This document shows positions 13,901 to 27,576 of a DNA stretch of 64,000 bases, in pieces. The stretch covers positions 85,288,898 to 85,352,897 of the forward strand of contig NC_134457.1 of NCBI RefSeq assembly GCF_047948215.1. The letters are read 5' to 3'. The notes beneath the pieces were generated by a model, which was not told where the DNA came from, searched no databases, and was given only the letters and a program-made list of their open reading frames with translations. The position numbers were made by a program, and so were the translations under genes. This DNA is from Lycorma delicatula. Taxonomy: Eukaryota > Arthropoda > Insecta > Hemiptera > Fulgoridae. The number at the start of each line of letters is the position of its first letter. Positions within the stretch are counted from its first letter, which is position 1.

Positions 13901-16900
13901 GTGCAAAACTCTATAAGTCTGTCCCCTCTTTCATTCCTTTTGCCCAGCCCATATTCACCTACTATATTTCCTTCCTTACCCTTTCCAATGCTTGCATTCC
14001 AGTCTCCAACTATTATTAAATTTTCATCTCCTTTTACATGTTTAATTGTTTTATCAATCTCTTCGTATACACACTCTACCTCATCATCATCATAGGCGCT
14101 TGTAGGCATATAGACGTTAACAATCTTTGTCGGTTTAGGTTTTGATTTTATCCTTATTACAATGATTCTATTGCTATGTGTTTTGAAATATTCTACTCTC
14201 TTCCCTATCTTCTTGTTCATTATGAAACCTACTCCTGCCTGCCCATTATTTGAAGCTGAGTTTATTATTCTAAAATCACCTAACCAAAAGTCGACTTCCT
14301 CTTCCCCCCCGAACCTCACTAATTCCTACTACATCCACATTTATCCGATCCATTTCTCTTTTTAAATTTTCCAGTCTACCAACCTTTTTTAAACTTCTAA
14401 CATTCCACGCTCCGACTCGTAGAATGTTATTTTTTAATTTTCTGGTGACCCCCTCCTTAGTAGTCCTCACCCGGAGATCCGAACGGGGGACTAGTTTACC
14501 TCCGGAATATTTTACCAAAGGAAGGTGGCTCTATCATTGCTATATGAAAATGCAGAGAGCCACATTTTCTTGGAAAAAAAAAGCAGCTGTAGTTTTCCAT
14601 TGCTTTCAGCTGCGCAGCACTCGGAGGACTGAGTGATATTGATATGGCCGTTTAAGTCGTCCTGACTCACGCCCCTAACAACTACTGAAAGAGCTGCTCC
14701 CCTCTTTCAGGAATCATTCCTTAGTCTGGTTCTCAACAGATACCTCTCCGATATGGTTGCACCTTCAGTCCAGCTACTCTGTATCACTGAGTACTCAAGC
14801 CCCCTCACCAATGGCAAGGTCTCATGATTCATAGCGGAGGTGTTTTCATTAATGTTACAAAAATCATGTCAACCAATGAGAGACAAATGGCAACATGGAA
14901 AAATTATTTTATAGGATACACACTCTGACATTCAAGGTGGCACTCCTGATGTAGAAAATATCAGCTGTTCAGAAAGAATCTCCATTTTTATTGCCTTGTT
15001 TATTACTTTTTATTTATTTCAAAATGTCGGCTTCACTTGAAACATGTCCCATGAAAGAACAGCAAGCTGTAATAAGATTTTTATTTTCTAAAAGTGTAAT
15101 ACTAGCTGAAATTCATTCATGGATGTTAAAGCTGTATGGTAAAAAGTATTAGTGCATCAAACAGTTTAAATCAGGCAGAACATGTGTCACTGATTTTCAT
15201 TGTTGTGGAAAGCTGGTGAAAGTTTCAACTGATGATTGCCAAAATTGCATAATCATCTTATTTGCAATGACAGGCACATGCAAATTTGGGAAATTGCTGA
15301 AATTTTAGTGTGAGTATCAGTCCAGTCTATTTCATTATCTATGATAAGCTGAATTACTGCAAAAGTTGTTCAAGGAGGGACAATTGACTTAAAATGCAGA
15401 AACCCTAATTCATACTTATACAGAACTTAAAAAACATTTTTTAGCAGAAGATTTTTACATCACATAACATCTTGTGATGGAACTTGGATTCATCATTTTG
15501 AGCTAGAATCCAAACATCAGAGTGTGGACTGGAAACATCCAAGTTTGCCTGTCAGGAAAAAGTTCAAAACCTATACATCAGCTGGTGAATTGAAGCCATC
15601 AGTGTTTTGGGACTATAAAGACCCAATTTATTATGATTATTTTGAAGAACATTTTACAATCAAAATGAATAATATTGTGACATACTAGAAAATAATGTAA
15701 AAACTTGCATTAAGGAGGAAAAACTCAGTTGTTTCTCTCAAAAGCCATAAATGCCCACCTCCATGTTCCCAAAAGGCACAGAAGAAGGTTCGTTGGGAGT
15801 TATTACCACATCCACTTTACAGTCACGATTTCACATCTGGTTTTTTTTTAGTCCTCACAAAAACACCAAGTTTGGGAGCAATGAGCAGTTCAAGAATCCA
15901 GTACAAGATTGGCTCGGAGATCAAGTTAAACAATTCTTATTACTGGAATAAGTAACCATTCAGAAAGATGGAACAAGTATCTAAATGTACCAAGAATTAT
16001 TTTGAAAAGTAGTGTTAGTTTCATTGTTATTAAAAGATAATCCTTTTTCTACAATCATTTGTCTCTTTAATTGAACAATCATAAAAGAACTTGAGATTAA
16101 CTGAGATTTGAACTTGAGATTTACTGGAGATTTAATTAATTTAGGATTTGGTTAGCTTAACCATGTCTTTATGTATAAAAATAAATATTATTCTTACAGT
16201 AATGAAAAAATGAAATTTGAAAGTTTTAAGTAATCAATAAATGATAATAACCGTAATAAATTTTTTTTAAGAAAAATTATTTGTTAAGTTATTTAATTTT
16301 TGTAATGTCTATTTATAGATAATATGTCCAGAGAATTTGGGTATTTAAGGATTAGGTGAAGATGGCTGGTCATGAAGGAATGCTGGCATCTACAGAGGAG
16401 AAAACCAAATGAAGGATGAATTAAATGTTTTTTCTCTGTTGAGTTAACTCTTTGTATATTCTCTTTATTAATTAATTGAATTTATTATGAGGAACTTTTA
16501 TCAATTGAAATTTTTTTTGTATTAGGATCTTCTAGAATTGGCTGGAAAATGGGCATTTTTAGATTCTGGGGCTGTAGTAAAATTGTTTGGTATAACATTA
16601 ATGTCTCCAGTGTCTATGGTTACTGAATATTTTCACTTAGGTAGTCTTGATATTTATCTTCATGAACATAAAGAAACAATAAAGGAAGTAGACCTTGTTG
16701 AAGCTGGCACCTACTTAGCTACAGCCATTTGGCACATGGTAATTATGATCATGTACTTGTTTTTCTTTAGACATAATCATTATATTTATTTTTCTTGTAG
16801 TTGTTATATAATTAATATGATCTTCAGTGGCAGATTAGTTATGTCTCTGTTTATCATTTGGAAGGTTCTGGGTTCAAATCCCTGTTAGACATGCAATTTT

Positions 16901-19900
16901 TCATTGATTTCACGTAGCATATTTCAATTCACAAGTCTCAAAGCACCTGTGATGAATTATTCATTAGTAAAGTTAATATGAAAAATTTTTTTAAAAAGAT
17001 GTTTTATATATATATAAATAGAAAAATTGTTAAGATTGAAGAAATTGTTAACAGTCCAGTCAATGGGGGGGAAAAAGGTCGATTTTTGAAGAAATTTATT
17101 AGAGTTTAGGGAAGTACATGGGGTTGTAGATTAGGGTAAATATAACTTGTTTATATGTGACTGGACAAAATGACGGCTGTTCAAAGGCGGTGAAAATCAG
17201 TTTTTCAATTTTTTAAGCCAAGATAAACTTCCTAGGTGTAAAAGTTCTGAATAAAAGTTGTAGGCATTTACAGTACCATGTTTCAGGCCTAAAAATAGCT
17301 TATTGTTATGTATTTCCATCTACTGCATTTAAAAATGACCATAAAAATCACTGATTAGTTCTTGCTTTGGAGACACAGTGACATGTCATTTTGGGGTTAA
17401 TTTTTTTTTTGGAGTTATCATATCTGTTAAATGACAAAACACAATGTTCTCCAGCTGTTTGGACGTTATAAATACTATTACTGTTGCTATGACTGTGAAT
17501 TTCATATTGCTTGTGTTGTAATTGGTGCAGAATTTCTGGTTTTTGATTGCTTTTGAAGTAAAACATTTGTTAAATCAAAATCCCACAAAATTGTGTAAAT
17601 TCAGTGAATAATTTTTGTTACATTTTAGGTGAAATAATATTTCATCACAGAAACGCAATCTGACGCCTCTTGTGAAGACTGCCTATCAGCATTATTTTGG
17701 TATGATGGTAGGCGACCAAGATAAGTCATGGGCTCCACATATATATTACAACTCTTGTTCAGTTATACTACGAGAATGGCTGAAAAATAAACGAACTATG
17801 GCTTTTGCTGTGCCTATGGTTTGGTGGGAGCCTACAAACCATACAGACAACTGCTGTTTCTAATTGTCTCCACCCATAAAGACAGGATTTTCAGTGAAGA
17901 AAAGAGGAACAATTCAATACTTTAATCTTCAATTTTAAAATGCTTTAGACTTCATGATTAAAATTAATTTTATAAAACCTTATAAAAAAGCTGTTTTATT
18001 GATAGGTTGATTGTATTTGTATGCCAATGAAATTGTGTAATTATTATTGATATTATTTGTGTAGGAGGAGGCTGGAATTGTCCATGGTAATATTAGGTGT
18101 AGCAAACTCTTGGTATCTGCACATACAGATAACTCATTCTCTGTCCGTTTATCTGATCCTGGTCTTCCTACAGCTTATGAAAATGATGAGTGAGTGATAG
18201 TATATTTAAAAAAAAAATAATATAATATCCTTTTATTGTTCTATTAACTTTTTTCTTTTGTTTAGTGTGAAGTTTATTATAGGTGTAAAAATGTAATTTA
18301 TTCATTCAGAATTTCTTGAAATACATTTTTAAAATAATTACAGTTTTAATTTTAAGGAGATGTGCTTATAAAATTTATTTTGAAGCTATTTATAAAGCTC
18401 TTCCTTCATCATTGATTACACTAGTGGCATTGTTACTGCTGCTCACCTTATTAAATACAAGGGTGTTAAAAAATTACCGATCATTTCAGATTTGCCACCA
18501 TAATATTGCTCAAGGCTTTTCACCCAAGTGGTAGGAGAAAATATGATTTCTCCTGCAGTAGATAATTCCATGACTTAAGTAAAGGTTTTCAGTCCAGTGT
18601 ATGTAAAATGATTGGAACCTTGTAACAATAGTAATAATTCAATCTATAAATTTTATGAATCTGTCTCATTCCTATGATTATTGCACGCTTCATGATATTG
18701 CCGAATGGCTTCAAATTTTTCTCTGTAGTAATTATCATATTGTGAGCAAGTATTAAACTTTCACAAAATTTTATCCTCTAACATGATAGTGCATAACCAC
18801 ATTTCGCTAAAACATCTGCTTCTATTTTTAAATCATTCTGAGGGAAAGCCATGATTTATCCATCATATATTTGCATTCTAAATTCAGTTTCTGATTTTGA
18901 TGTAATTAAAAAAAAACATCTTAGAAAAATGTGTTTTGCTGATGATGAAAATATGACCAAGAAACAATCAAAACAGTTTATGGGAGTTGAACACAAACTA
19001 CTATATACAGACATTCAGTAAACTCATTTGCCGTTGAGACAAATGTTTATGTATTTTCATTGATTGCACAGAAAATGTCAGAAAAAGTATACAGATGTAA
19101 TTTTTTTCTGTTTATCTTTGTATCTAATATTAAGTAAATGTTGTAGATCAGAAACTGATGTTATTTTTTTGAACATTCTTTGTATTTATTTTACACTAAA
19201 GGCATCACACCTATACTACTTAAAGACAACCAAAATTTTATAAAATACAGAACATGATAAAAACATTCCCATTGACAAAAAATATTTATTGCTAACATGT
19301 ATTAGCCCTGTATAAAATTATTAGCATTTTCAAAAAAAGAAGATTGTGTTACATAACCGTTTTAAGGTAATTGCCATTAATAATAGCATTACCTAGTTTT
19401 CTGCTGTTAAAGATGCTGCACATTAGCTCTGAAAAGTTATCACAGATGCACATTTCCATATATTTAAAAGTGATCTGGTTTTTCAGTTTATTTATTTATT
19501 TTTATTTTACTCTTTCTTAATCTTGCTGATCTAGCAAATAAAATATTTTTTTCTAGTTTATTCTCATGATGAATTACTTGTTTATTTTGCTAATGGCCTA
19601 TTATTAATTTTTCTATAAAAGAACTTTCCTTATAAGATTTGTTAATCTTTGAATAGTGAGTTCATATATTACTGTCAGTAATATATATAAAGTTAAACTT
19701 CTTCAATTATCTTCAAATCGCATTAAATGTTCATTTGAATAAGAACAATTGAATATGTTTTTTTTTATCTAATGAGATACATTAGACAAACTAATACATA
19801 ATGAACTGTGAACCTTTAAATCCTTAGTTAAATTTGCTTTGTATAGTAACATTTATGAGGTTTAAATATGTCCTTCATCCACTTCCTCATATACACCGCA

Positions 19901-22900
19901 TTGCAGTTAGAGAACTGAAAAACTTACTCTGTATATTAAACAATGCAACTGCAGACTTCCTCAGAAGATTTTGATTATTCTATGAATATCATAATAGATC
20001 TTCTTATCTCATTATTTGATATTTCTCTCAATTTTTTTTTTATTATTAAATTTCACTTATCTTAATACAGACTATTTTTCTAATTTATGAAAACAGTAGT
20101 GCCTGAGTGTTGTTTCATTGAGAAATTACTGTACCTTTTGTTTCAAGATAATCTGCAGTTGCTACCTGTTGCAGTGAGAATGAACCCAGTGCAAATTTGT
20201 TTTGTTCCCTCAGTGATTGACTGTGTTGCAGACTTAGAATCATAAAGAATAACAACTTTATAGAAAAGAATATTATGAACGTTAGAATTTTCTTATGTAG
20301 TTTTTATTGCAAATAACTCTACATCAAGATTTGTTACATTATTTACAGTATGACCGTAGAACAAGAAAAATTACACTTGCTTTGGCATCACCTCTTAAGT
20401 CATACAAGGAAATGTCTATAGATATGTAGCCAGTTATTTTTATTAAAGTACTAATCGTTCCTAAAGCAAGAGATTACAGGACTGCTTGATTGAAGTTTAT
20501 TTTCTTGCCTGTAACGTGATATATCTACTGCTCTGAAAGAATATGAAACAAGCAAATAGTAGACTAGATAAAGCTATTGGGTGTAACATTGGGTGACCAT
20601 ATGCAATTGCAATTGCATGAAATGATTAATTAGTAGCATAATAATAATACTTCTATTGTGAGGTATTGTAATAATTATAGTGTAAAACTGATTCTTGGAA
20701 CTTGAAAGTTTTAAAAAATAATGATTAAAATAATATTTATATGATTTTTCTTAGACATTAGTTTCTTTTTTAGTATTCACTGGATACCAGTAGAATGGCA
20801 CGGCTGTGGAAGTATGGAGGGAGCTAGAAAATCAATCACTGCTGACATGTGGGCTGTTGGTACTACTCTGTGGGAGATATTTTCATTTGGTGAATCACCC
20901 CCATCATTACCTTATGAAAAATTAATCTCTGTATGTATGTTTAGTGAAAATAATACTTTATTTTTTATAGTAGCTCTCTTATTTACAAATAGTATTCTAA
21001 TCTTAAATTGTATAATTCTATGAATTTATTGATTAATAACCAGCAGAAAAGACTTTTCTTTTCAGAAATTATGGTTTTCTAGTTTTTGAATGCTAGCTTT
21101 TTCAATCTGTTAAATTAATATTTTATAGTAGCTTATATTAGCTTTAATCATGTATAATTTTTTTTTTTGTAAATATAACATTAAAATGTTGTAATTGATG
21201 GCAAAAAGAAAAATATTAAATAAATTAAAAAAATCGGGAAAAAAGAACTGAGGATCATTAATTGTTTTAAAAAGAATATTCAAAAACAGGATTGTGGGCA
21301 GGGTGTATAAAAATACAATCTACTAATGGAGGAACTGCAGAACAAGACAAATAATCCTTCTAGGATCAGTGATATTTTTACCCAGATTAGAGCATCACAT
21401 TACTGATCAGTGATTTTGCATTGGACATGAATACATATATTACAATAAAAACTGCTTCTTCCAGAAATTAAAAACTATGCATGAGATTTTTTGAGAAATT
21501 TTTTAAACCCTACTAGAGGAGGTAAAAACAAAGAAAAATAGTATAATAGTATTGTATTTTGTCAGCAGAATCATTTACTTGAAATGAAATTAAAACATTG
21601 GGTCTAATTTTAACATGAAAATGCAGACAAAAATTTTTTTCAAATGTTGAAAAAATTCCTCAAGTTGTCTATAAGAATCTTATGTCAGACCATTTATTCA
21701 TGACTTTGTTATAACATGATAGCATTTTTCATATAAAAGCTATTGAATTCTTTTGTAACTTAAGTTATAACATGCAAGTGCCCCATTCTGGATCCTTTAT
21801 TTTAGCTGATGTTCAATGTGCTTTAAATTACACATGCTGCTGAAACACATGTTTGAGCAAGAATCAATCTTCCAACACTGTTGAATATTTTCTAAGACCT
21901 TTGATACTTTTTTACTGAGATTAAAACAACACTTTATCCAAAACTTGCTGTTCTTTTTCATCCATTCTGAAAATTGCATGGTAATATAAATACAATAACA
22001 AGCAAGTCAAAATCAGATAACTATGTGCCATTTGACATGCTGTTTCATTATTATTGTTTACTTGTTCTGTTAACTAGCAATGATTTAATATGTTTGCTTA
22101 ATTTCCATAAAGTAGGTAATAAAATGGATTCATCTTCTGTCTTCAAAATTTATTAAAAAAAAATTGTTTTATTTTATCAAAAAATCTTATGAGAACTGTT
22201 TAAAAAAATAAAAATTAGTGCATAATGGATAAAAGTTAAAATAGTTACATACTAGGTAAGAATTAATAGAAGATTAACAAATAAAATTACTTATTTCTTA
22301 TAACTTCATGAAAGTGTAACTTATGAAAACATAGATAAAATCAACCTAGACAAACTGCAATTCTCTGATGCCAGGCTTAGGAAGAGTATTCTATTGAAAT
22401 ATGATGCTGAGTTTATGCCATACCAATTGGAAATAAATGCTGACTAGTTATGTCCCACACTCTACATGTATGATTAATGCACAACAGCTAATGTGTTTAA
22501 TATAATTTATTTTTGTAACTGTAGTATTTAAAAGAAGTTTAAATACTTTTTCTCTTCAATTCAGTGTCTGTATCCTAACTTGTTAAGTTTGTGAAAATAT
22601 TCCAGGAGGCTGAAACCCCAGCAGAATTTTATGCACACTGCATCTATAATAACTCTGTAGTTGAAGATTATCAGTGAAGTGTCTTCTAAACAGATTACAA
22701 CAGCAATCGCCAAAATTATATTGTAAATTTAAAAGTAAAGATGAGATATATCACTTAATTTAATTTGTTTGAATTTTTTTTACTTTTCCAGTACTATGCC
22801 AGAGGAAACAGACTTCATCAACCAGAAAAATGTTCATATGATATTTACAATTTAATCCGCTCATGTTGGGATGCAGATCCAGATAGACGTAAAAAACCAC

Positions 22901-25900
22901 ATGAGGCAATGAGAGATATCAATCAAATTCTATACCAAGGTATGAATGTATATGTTGTGAATATTGTTAAGCACTTCATTAAAGTCTTTTTCATAAAAAC
23001 GTCATTCAATTTAAAAAATTTCAACATTATAATTTTTTTATGACAAGTTGACAGAAATTTCATTACAAAAAGTATTATTTTATTAATGATTTTTTTTTAA
23101 TTTAAAAATAATCATACATTTTAAATGTTGGGGGTTTCCAATATATTAATATGACAGTTGCGTTCAATTATGGAAATATCATAGTATACGTTGTGTTTGA
23201 TAGACATTTTCTTAACATAATGAGGATTACATCCAAAGAATGAAATCATGTACTGCAATCATGCTGCAGAGAAGCTTTTCATGAGTGTTTTAGGGTTTGG
23301 GATTTAATTCTTACCAAGGCTAAGATTTTTTCATTAAGTAAATATATAAGATTAAAAAATCCAAGATTAAAAAAACATTAGATTTTTTTTCTTATGGACA
23401 AGAAACCATCAAGAGCAAGAAAGGATAATGTAACTATTGAGATTGAGAGATCTAATACATTTTTCAAGAAAGAAGCATATTTTCCATACACAGTCCCCAG
23501 AGCATGTTTTTACATTTTAATTATGGTCTGAAAGGTAGTTTTGAAGTAGGTTTACATTGTTTATAGTAGTGGTTAGTATGATTATGTCCTCAATCAGACT
23601 ACGAAGATGCTAATTTTATAAATATTGAGGCCCTGTATTTTAACTTTTTTTAAATAATTCTTGGGAATAATTAGTGAATTTCATTAATTTCCAATTAGTT
23701 TTTTAATAATGCCAGTGTCCTATTTTTATATACCGGTACTTGGTCAGTTTAACTTTTTCAATAAAAAAGACTTCAGATTTACATTCTGTTGTTCAAAATA
23801 AAATTTCATACAGCATAACATCATTAACATTCTATTTTCAAGTTATGGCTGCCAAAGCATTTTTCCCTAATTTCTTCTTTTAATATAGATTAATACCATA
23901 TTACATTTTGGTGGACACCATTAAAAAAAATGTTTAAGCCATGTTTATATGAGATTTTTGATTAAATTTAACTTGTAGAATGCATTTTATAAACCAAATG
24001 TACTGGTTTCAAAATACTTGCACAAATAAGTTTTATATAGAGTTATTTTTTAATCTAAATTCAATTGTTTTTTATTATTGATTATTATTATCTCTGCCCA
24101 TACCAATAAATAGATACCATATTACAGTAATAAATCTTTGTTTAAAAAATTATTACTGATCACTTTATATGTGCAGAAGTAACCAGTTTTTAATATTATG
24201 TATAAAGGAACCACTGAGTTGATCTGGTGGTAAAATCGTTGTTAATCAGCTGATTTTGAAATGGAAAGTTTTGAGCTTCAAATCGTAGTAAAAGTAAATT
24301 GCTTTTATACGGATTTTAATATTAGATAGTGGTGATTATTGGTGTACTTTGGTGGTTTGTCTCAAATTACCTCACAGCTCAGGAATGGTTGGTCCGAGTA
24401 TATACAAGACCTCATTTACATATCATCCTCATCTAATTGGGCCGTGGAGTTGCTTACTGATCATAAGTTGAACAGATTGCATAAACATTATGAATAGTAA
24501 ATAATATGTTATGTGTAAATGATCACGGAGTTCATTAAAACTTTGTCGGTAAGAGGCAACAAAGTCAACGAACTACGTTTACAGTTCTAAACATGATCTA
24601 ACCTAACAGTGAAATGAAAATGGGGAAAAAAATAAGCGTGAAAACATTATATTTCAGTTCAGTTAGATTAGTAATAAAGAATACTTTAAAAAAATATCAC
24701 AAATTTTGTTAGACATTTTTCTTTTCCATTTGATGAACCGCAGGACTCGTATATGTCATTCTATTAATTTTTTTAAAGTACCTTTATGAATTGCGCCACT
24801 TGGTAGCAGTACTTGATAGTACTAGGTAATGTACAAAAACTTAATAATGTACTTGAAATAACAAAATTTAAAAGAAAATATACAACAACTTGTTTTAATA
24901 GTAAATGCTGTTATGTGAATGAAAATACTGAAGATGAAACAATTTTTTTTAATTCCCATCACTTCTTTAAAAAAAAATTAAAAGTATTAGTTTACAAGAG
25001 ATTATACTATTTTTATTAAAAAAGGAATAAATAAAACAGAAATAAATTCAATTGGTAAAATCGAATTTAACAATAAAAATTGAGGGTTACACTTACAAAG
25101 TAATAAATACAATTATTACATCATGGATTTTCAATTCGTGAAGTTCATTATACTAGTTTCATTAAAAAAGGAAAAATATGGTATGAAGTGAATGTTATGA
25201 CTATCAGCATAAAAAATTGTCCATGAAATTCACTTTGTTTGTTCTAAGGCAATAAATTTTAATAATAAATCCATAAGATAATAATCAGTAATTCATAAAA
25301 AAAATAAAAGAATAATGTAACAAAACGCAGTAATTTTTATCCAAAAAAAATTACAATGAAATTGTAAACCGTACAGTAAGAGTTTCGCAGATATTATTTC
25401 TTCTGCTCAAAAAAAATTTCTGTAATATAAATAAAACTGTTTTTAACAAAACAACACAAAAGGTAGGACACTACATTTCTTTATCAAAATCTGTTAAGTA
25501 AAAAATACACGTTAAGTATATGTAATAGACAATAATAGATAATAAACATGTTTAAGCATTCCACATAGTAAGCAAAAAAAAAAAAGAAAAATTTATTACA
25601 AAATTCTTACCTGCTCGATTTCATTTATATATAATACATCACATTTACAGAAACAATACAATTCTTATGGTTATTTGTTTAATAAATGAAATCTGGCCGG
25701 TAAGAGTTTAGTAACAAATTTTTTTTTTCTTATTATGTGGAACGCTTAAACGTTGTTTATTATCTATTATTGTATATCTATTATGTATTACATATATTTA
25801 TTTAATGTATTTTTTTCTTAAAGAAAATTCTAAATTAATGACAGATTTTGATAATAGAAATATAGTGTCACATTTTTTTATATCAGTATCCATTACGTTC

Positions 25901-27543
25901 CACTTCTAGCCGTTGGGTCCTACTATTTAGTGAGTACTAGAGCTTCCTGACAAGCTAGGAACATATGATCGTTCTATGTCATAGATACCATAAGGAGCGG
26001 TCATGATTGTATAAGTGACCTTCATTCATTCGATGTTAGAATCATGACCAGAGCAGTCACGTTTCATTTCAGTCCAGATGGATGTTTAGATTAGTTATAT
26101 TCTTGATAATGTTCATGTATATGTTAAGTTCAGTTCTTGATAATGTTCAAGTAGAATTATGTATAAAGAGAAATTGCACGCAAAGATTCATCAAACACAA
26201 CAAGGAGTTGTTTTATTTCATCATCAACATCATCTACAGTTCATACTCTCTCTAAAATCTACCATCTTTTCATGGTCCAGATAGTTAAGTCACCGGATCT
26301 ACCAGTGTCATTTTGTTAAAAATAGTTTTATTTATATTACAGAAATTTTTGTTTTTTAAGCGGAAGAGATGATATTTGCGAGACTCTTACCATTGGTTTA
26401 CAATTTCATTGTAATTTTTTTTGGATAATATTTAAGACTTATCATATTATCATATCATATTTAAGTTATATTATAAATTTGCTTCTTCCCTTGGTTTCAG
26501 ATCTCTACAGTAGTTCTGAAATTTATTTCCTAAGATTATTATATATTTTTAGTTATTTCTAGTTTTAATTATTTTTATTTTACATGTATTCTTAACTTCT
26601 TATGATGAGATTTATCCTCTTTTTTTCAGTGTTTAATTCAAGGAGAACTCATCCGTATTCTACCATTATTAGTAATAATGTTAAAAAAATATCTCGACAA
26701 ATTTCTGACACTCCCAGCACAGTCGATGATCTCGATAGCTTTCTTTCAATTTTTGGAGGTAACATTAATAGATTCATCAAAATAATATTGTTATTTTATG
26801 AAATTTTGTAATTAATTAAAATCTGTATATTTAAGATTTATGTAGATAATTTGAGACCATGATTTTCATCGGTTTTTTAACCACATTTACCATTACGTTC
26901 AATGCTCAACAATTTGTATAAACTTTTTGATGAAGGAATGATTAATTTGTTCTATTAATTAATCAGTCAGATTGACATTAAAGCATTATAAAATAATAAT
27001 TTAACATACAAATCTGTAGTCTAATCTCTTCTATGTTAGAAGAGCCATACATATGTAACACTACAGATTTGTATGGCTCTTCTAACATAGAAAAAATTAG
27101 TTGATGTAGGCTTTTTATGCAACTTCCGGAGAATAGTGTAAAAATCAAAACTTATTGGCTTGAGACAATTATGAATAAGTTCTAATCTCCAAGTAGAGGA
27201 GGTCACTTCCTGGTGATTAAAATGTATATAACAAAACATTCAGAAGATGACACGTATAAAAAAAAAAAAATGTTTATTAAATCAAGTGAATGAGAAATAT
27301 ATAGTGTAATCTTGGTGTAACAAGCTGATAATATTCAAGATGAAAACTTTGAAAAAATGAACTGAACAAACAGACTAGGCGCAAGTGAATTTGTGAGAAG
27401 TTATTTAAAAAAGGAAGGAAGAATGCACAGCATAAACAAAACTAATTTAAATGGCACAAAATCTGAACCAGAACATAAAATATCTCATTCTATTCATAAT
27501 AGGTTCAGTGTGATAAAGAATATTGATAGCACCTTTTATATTT

Positions 27544-27576
<33 letters not shown>

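Noticed and set aside
12065..14365. Several plus-strand open frames of 65-148 codons
   Set aside because: They are antisense shadows of the minus-strand RTE endonuclease and reverse transcriptase.
16871..16881. B box-like ggttcaaatcc as part of a tRNA gene
   Set aside because: No cloverleaf with paired acceptor and anticodon stems can be drawn around it, so it is called a SINE fragment.
16739..16888. Extension of the JAK exon open frame past 16738
   Set aside because: The added residues are hydrophobic intron translation, a good donor lies at 16739, and the next exon joins in phase from 16738.
22940..23040. Extension of the JH2 end exon
   Set aside because: JH2 homology stops at the donor and the one-base phase matches the exon at 26630.
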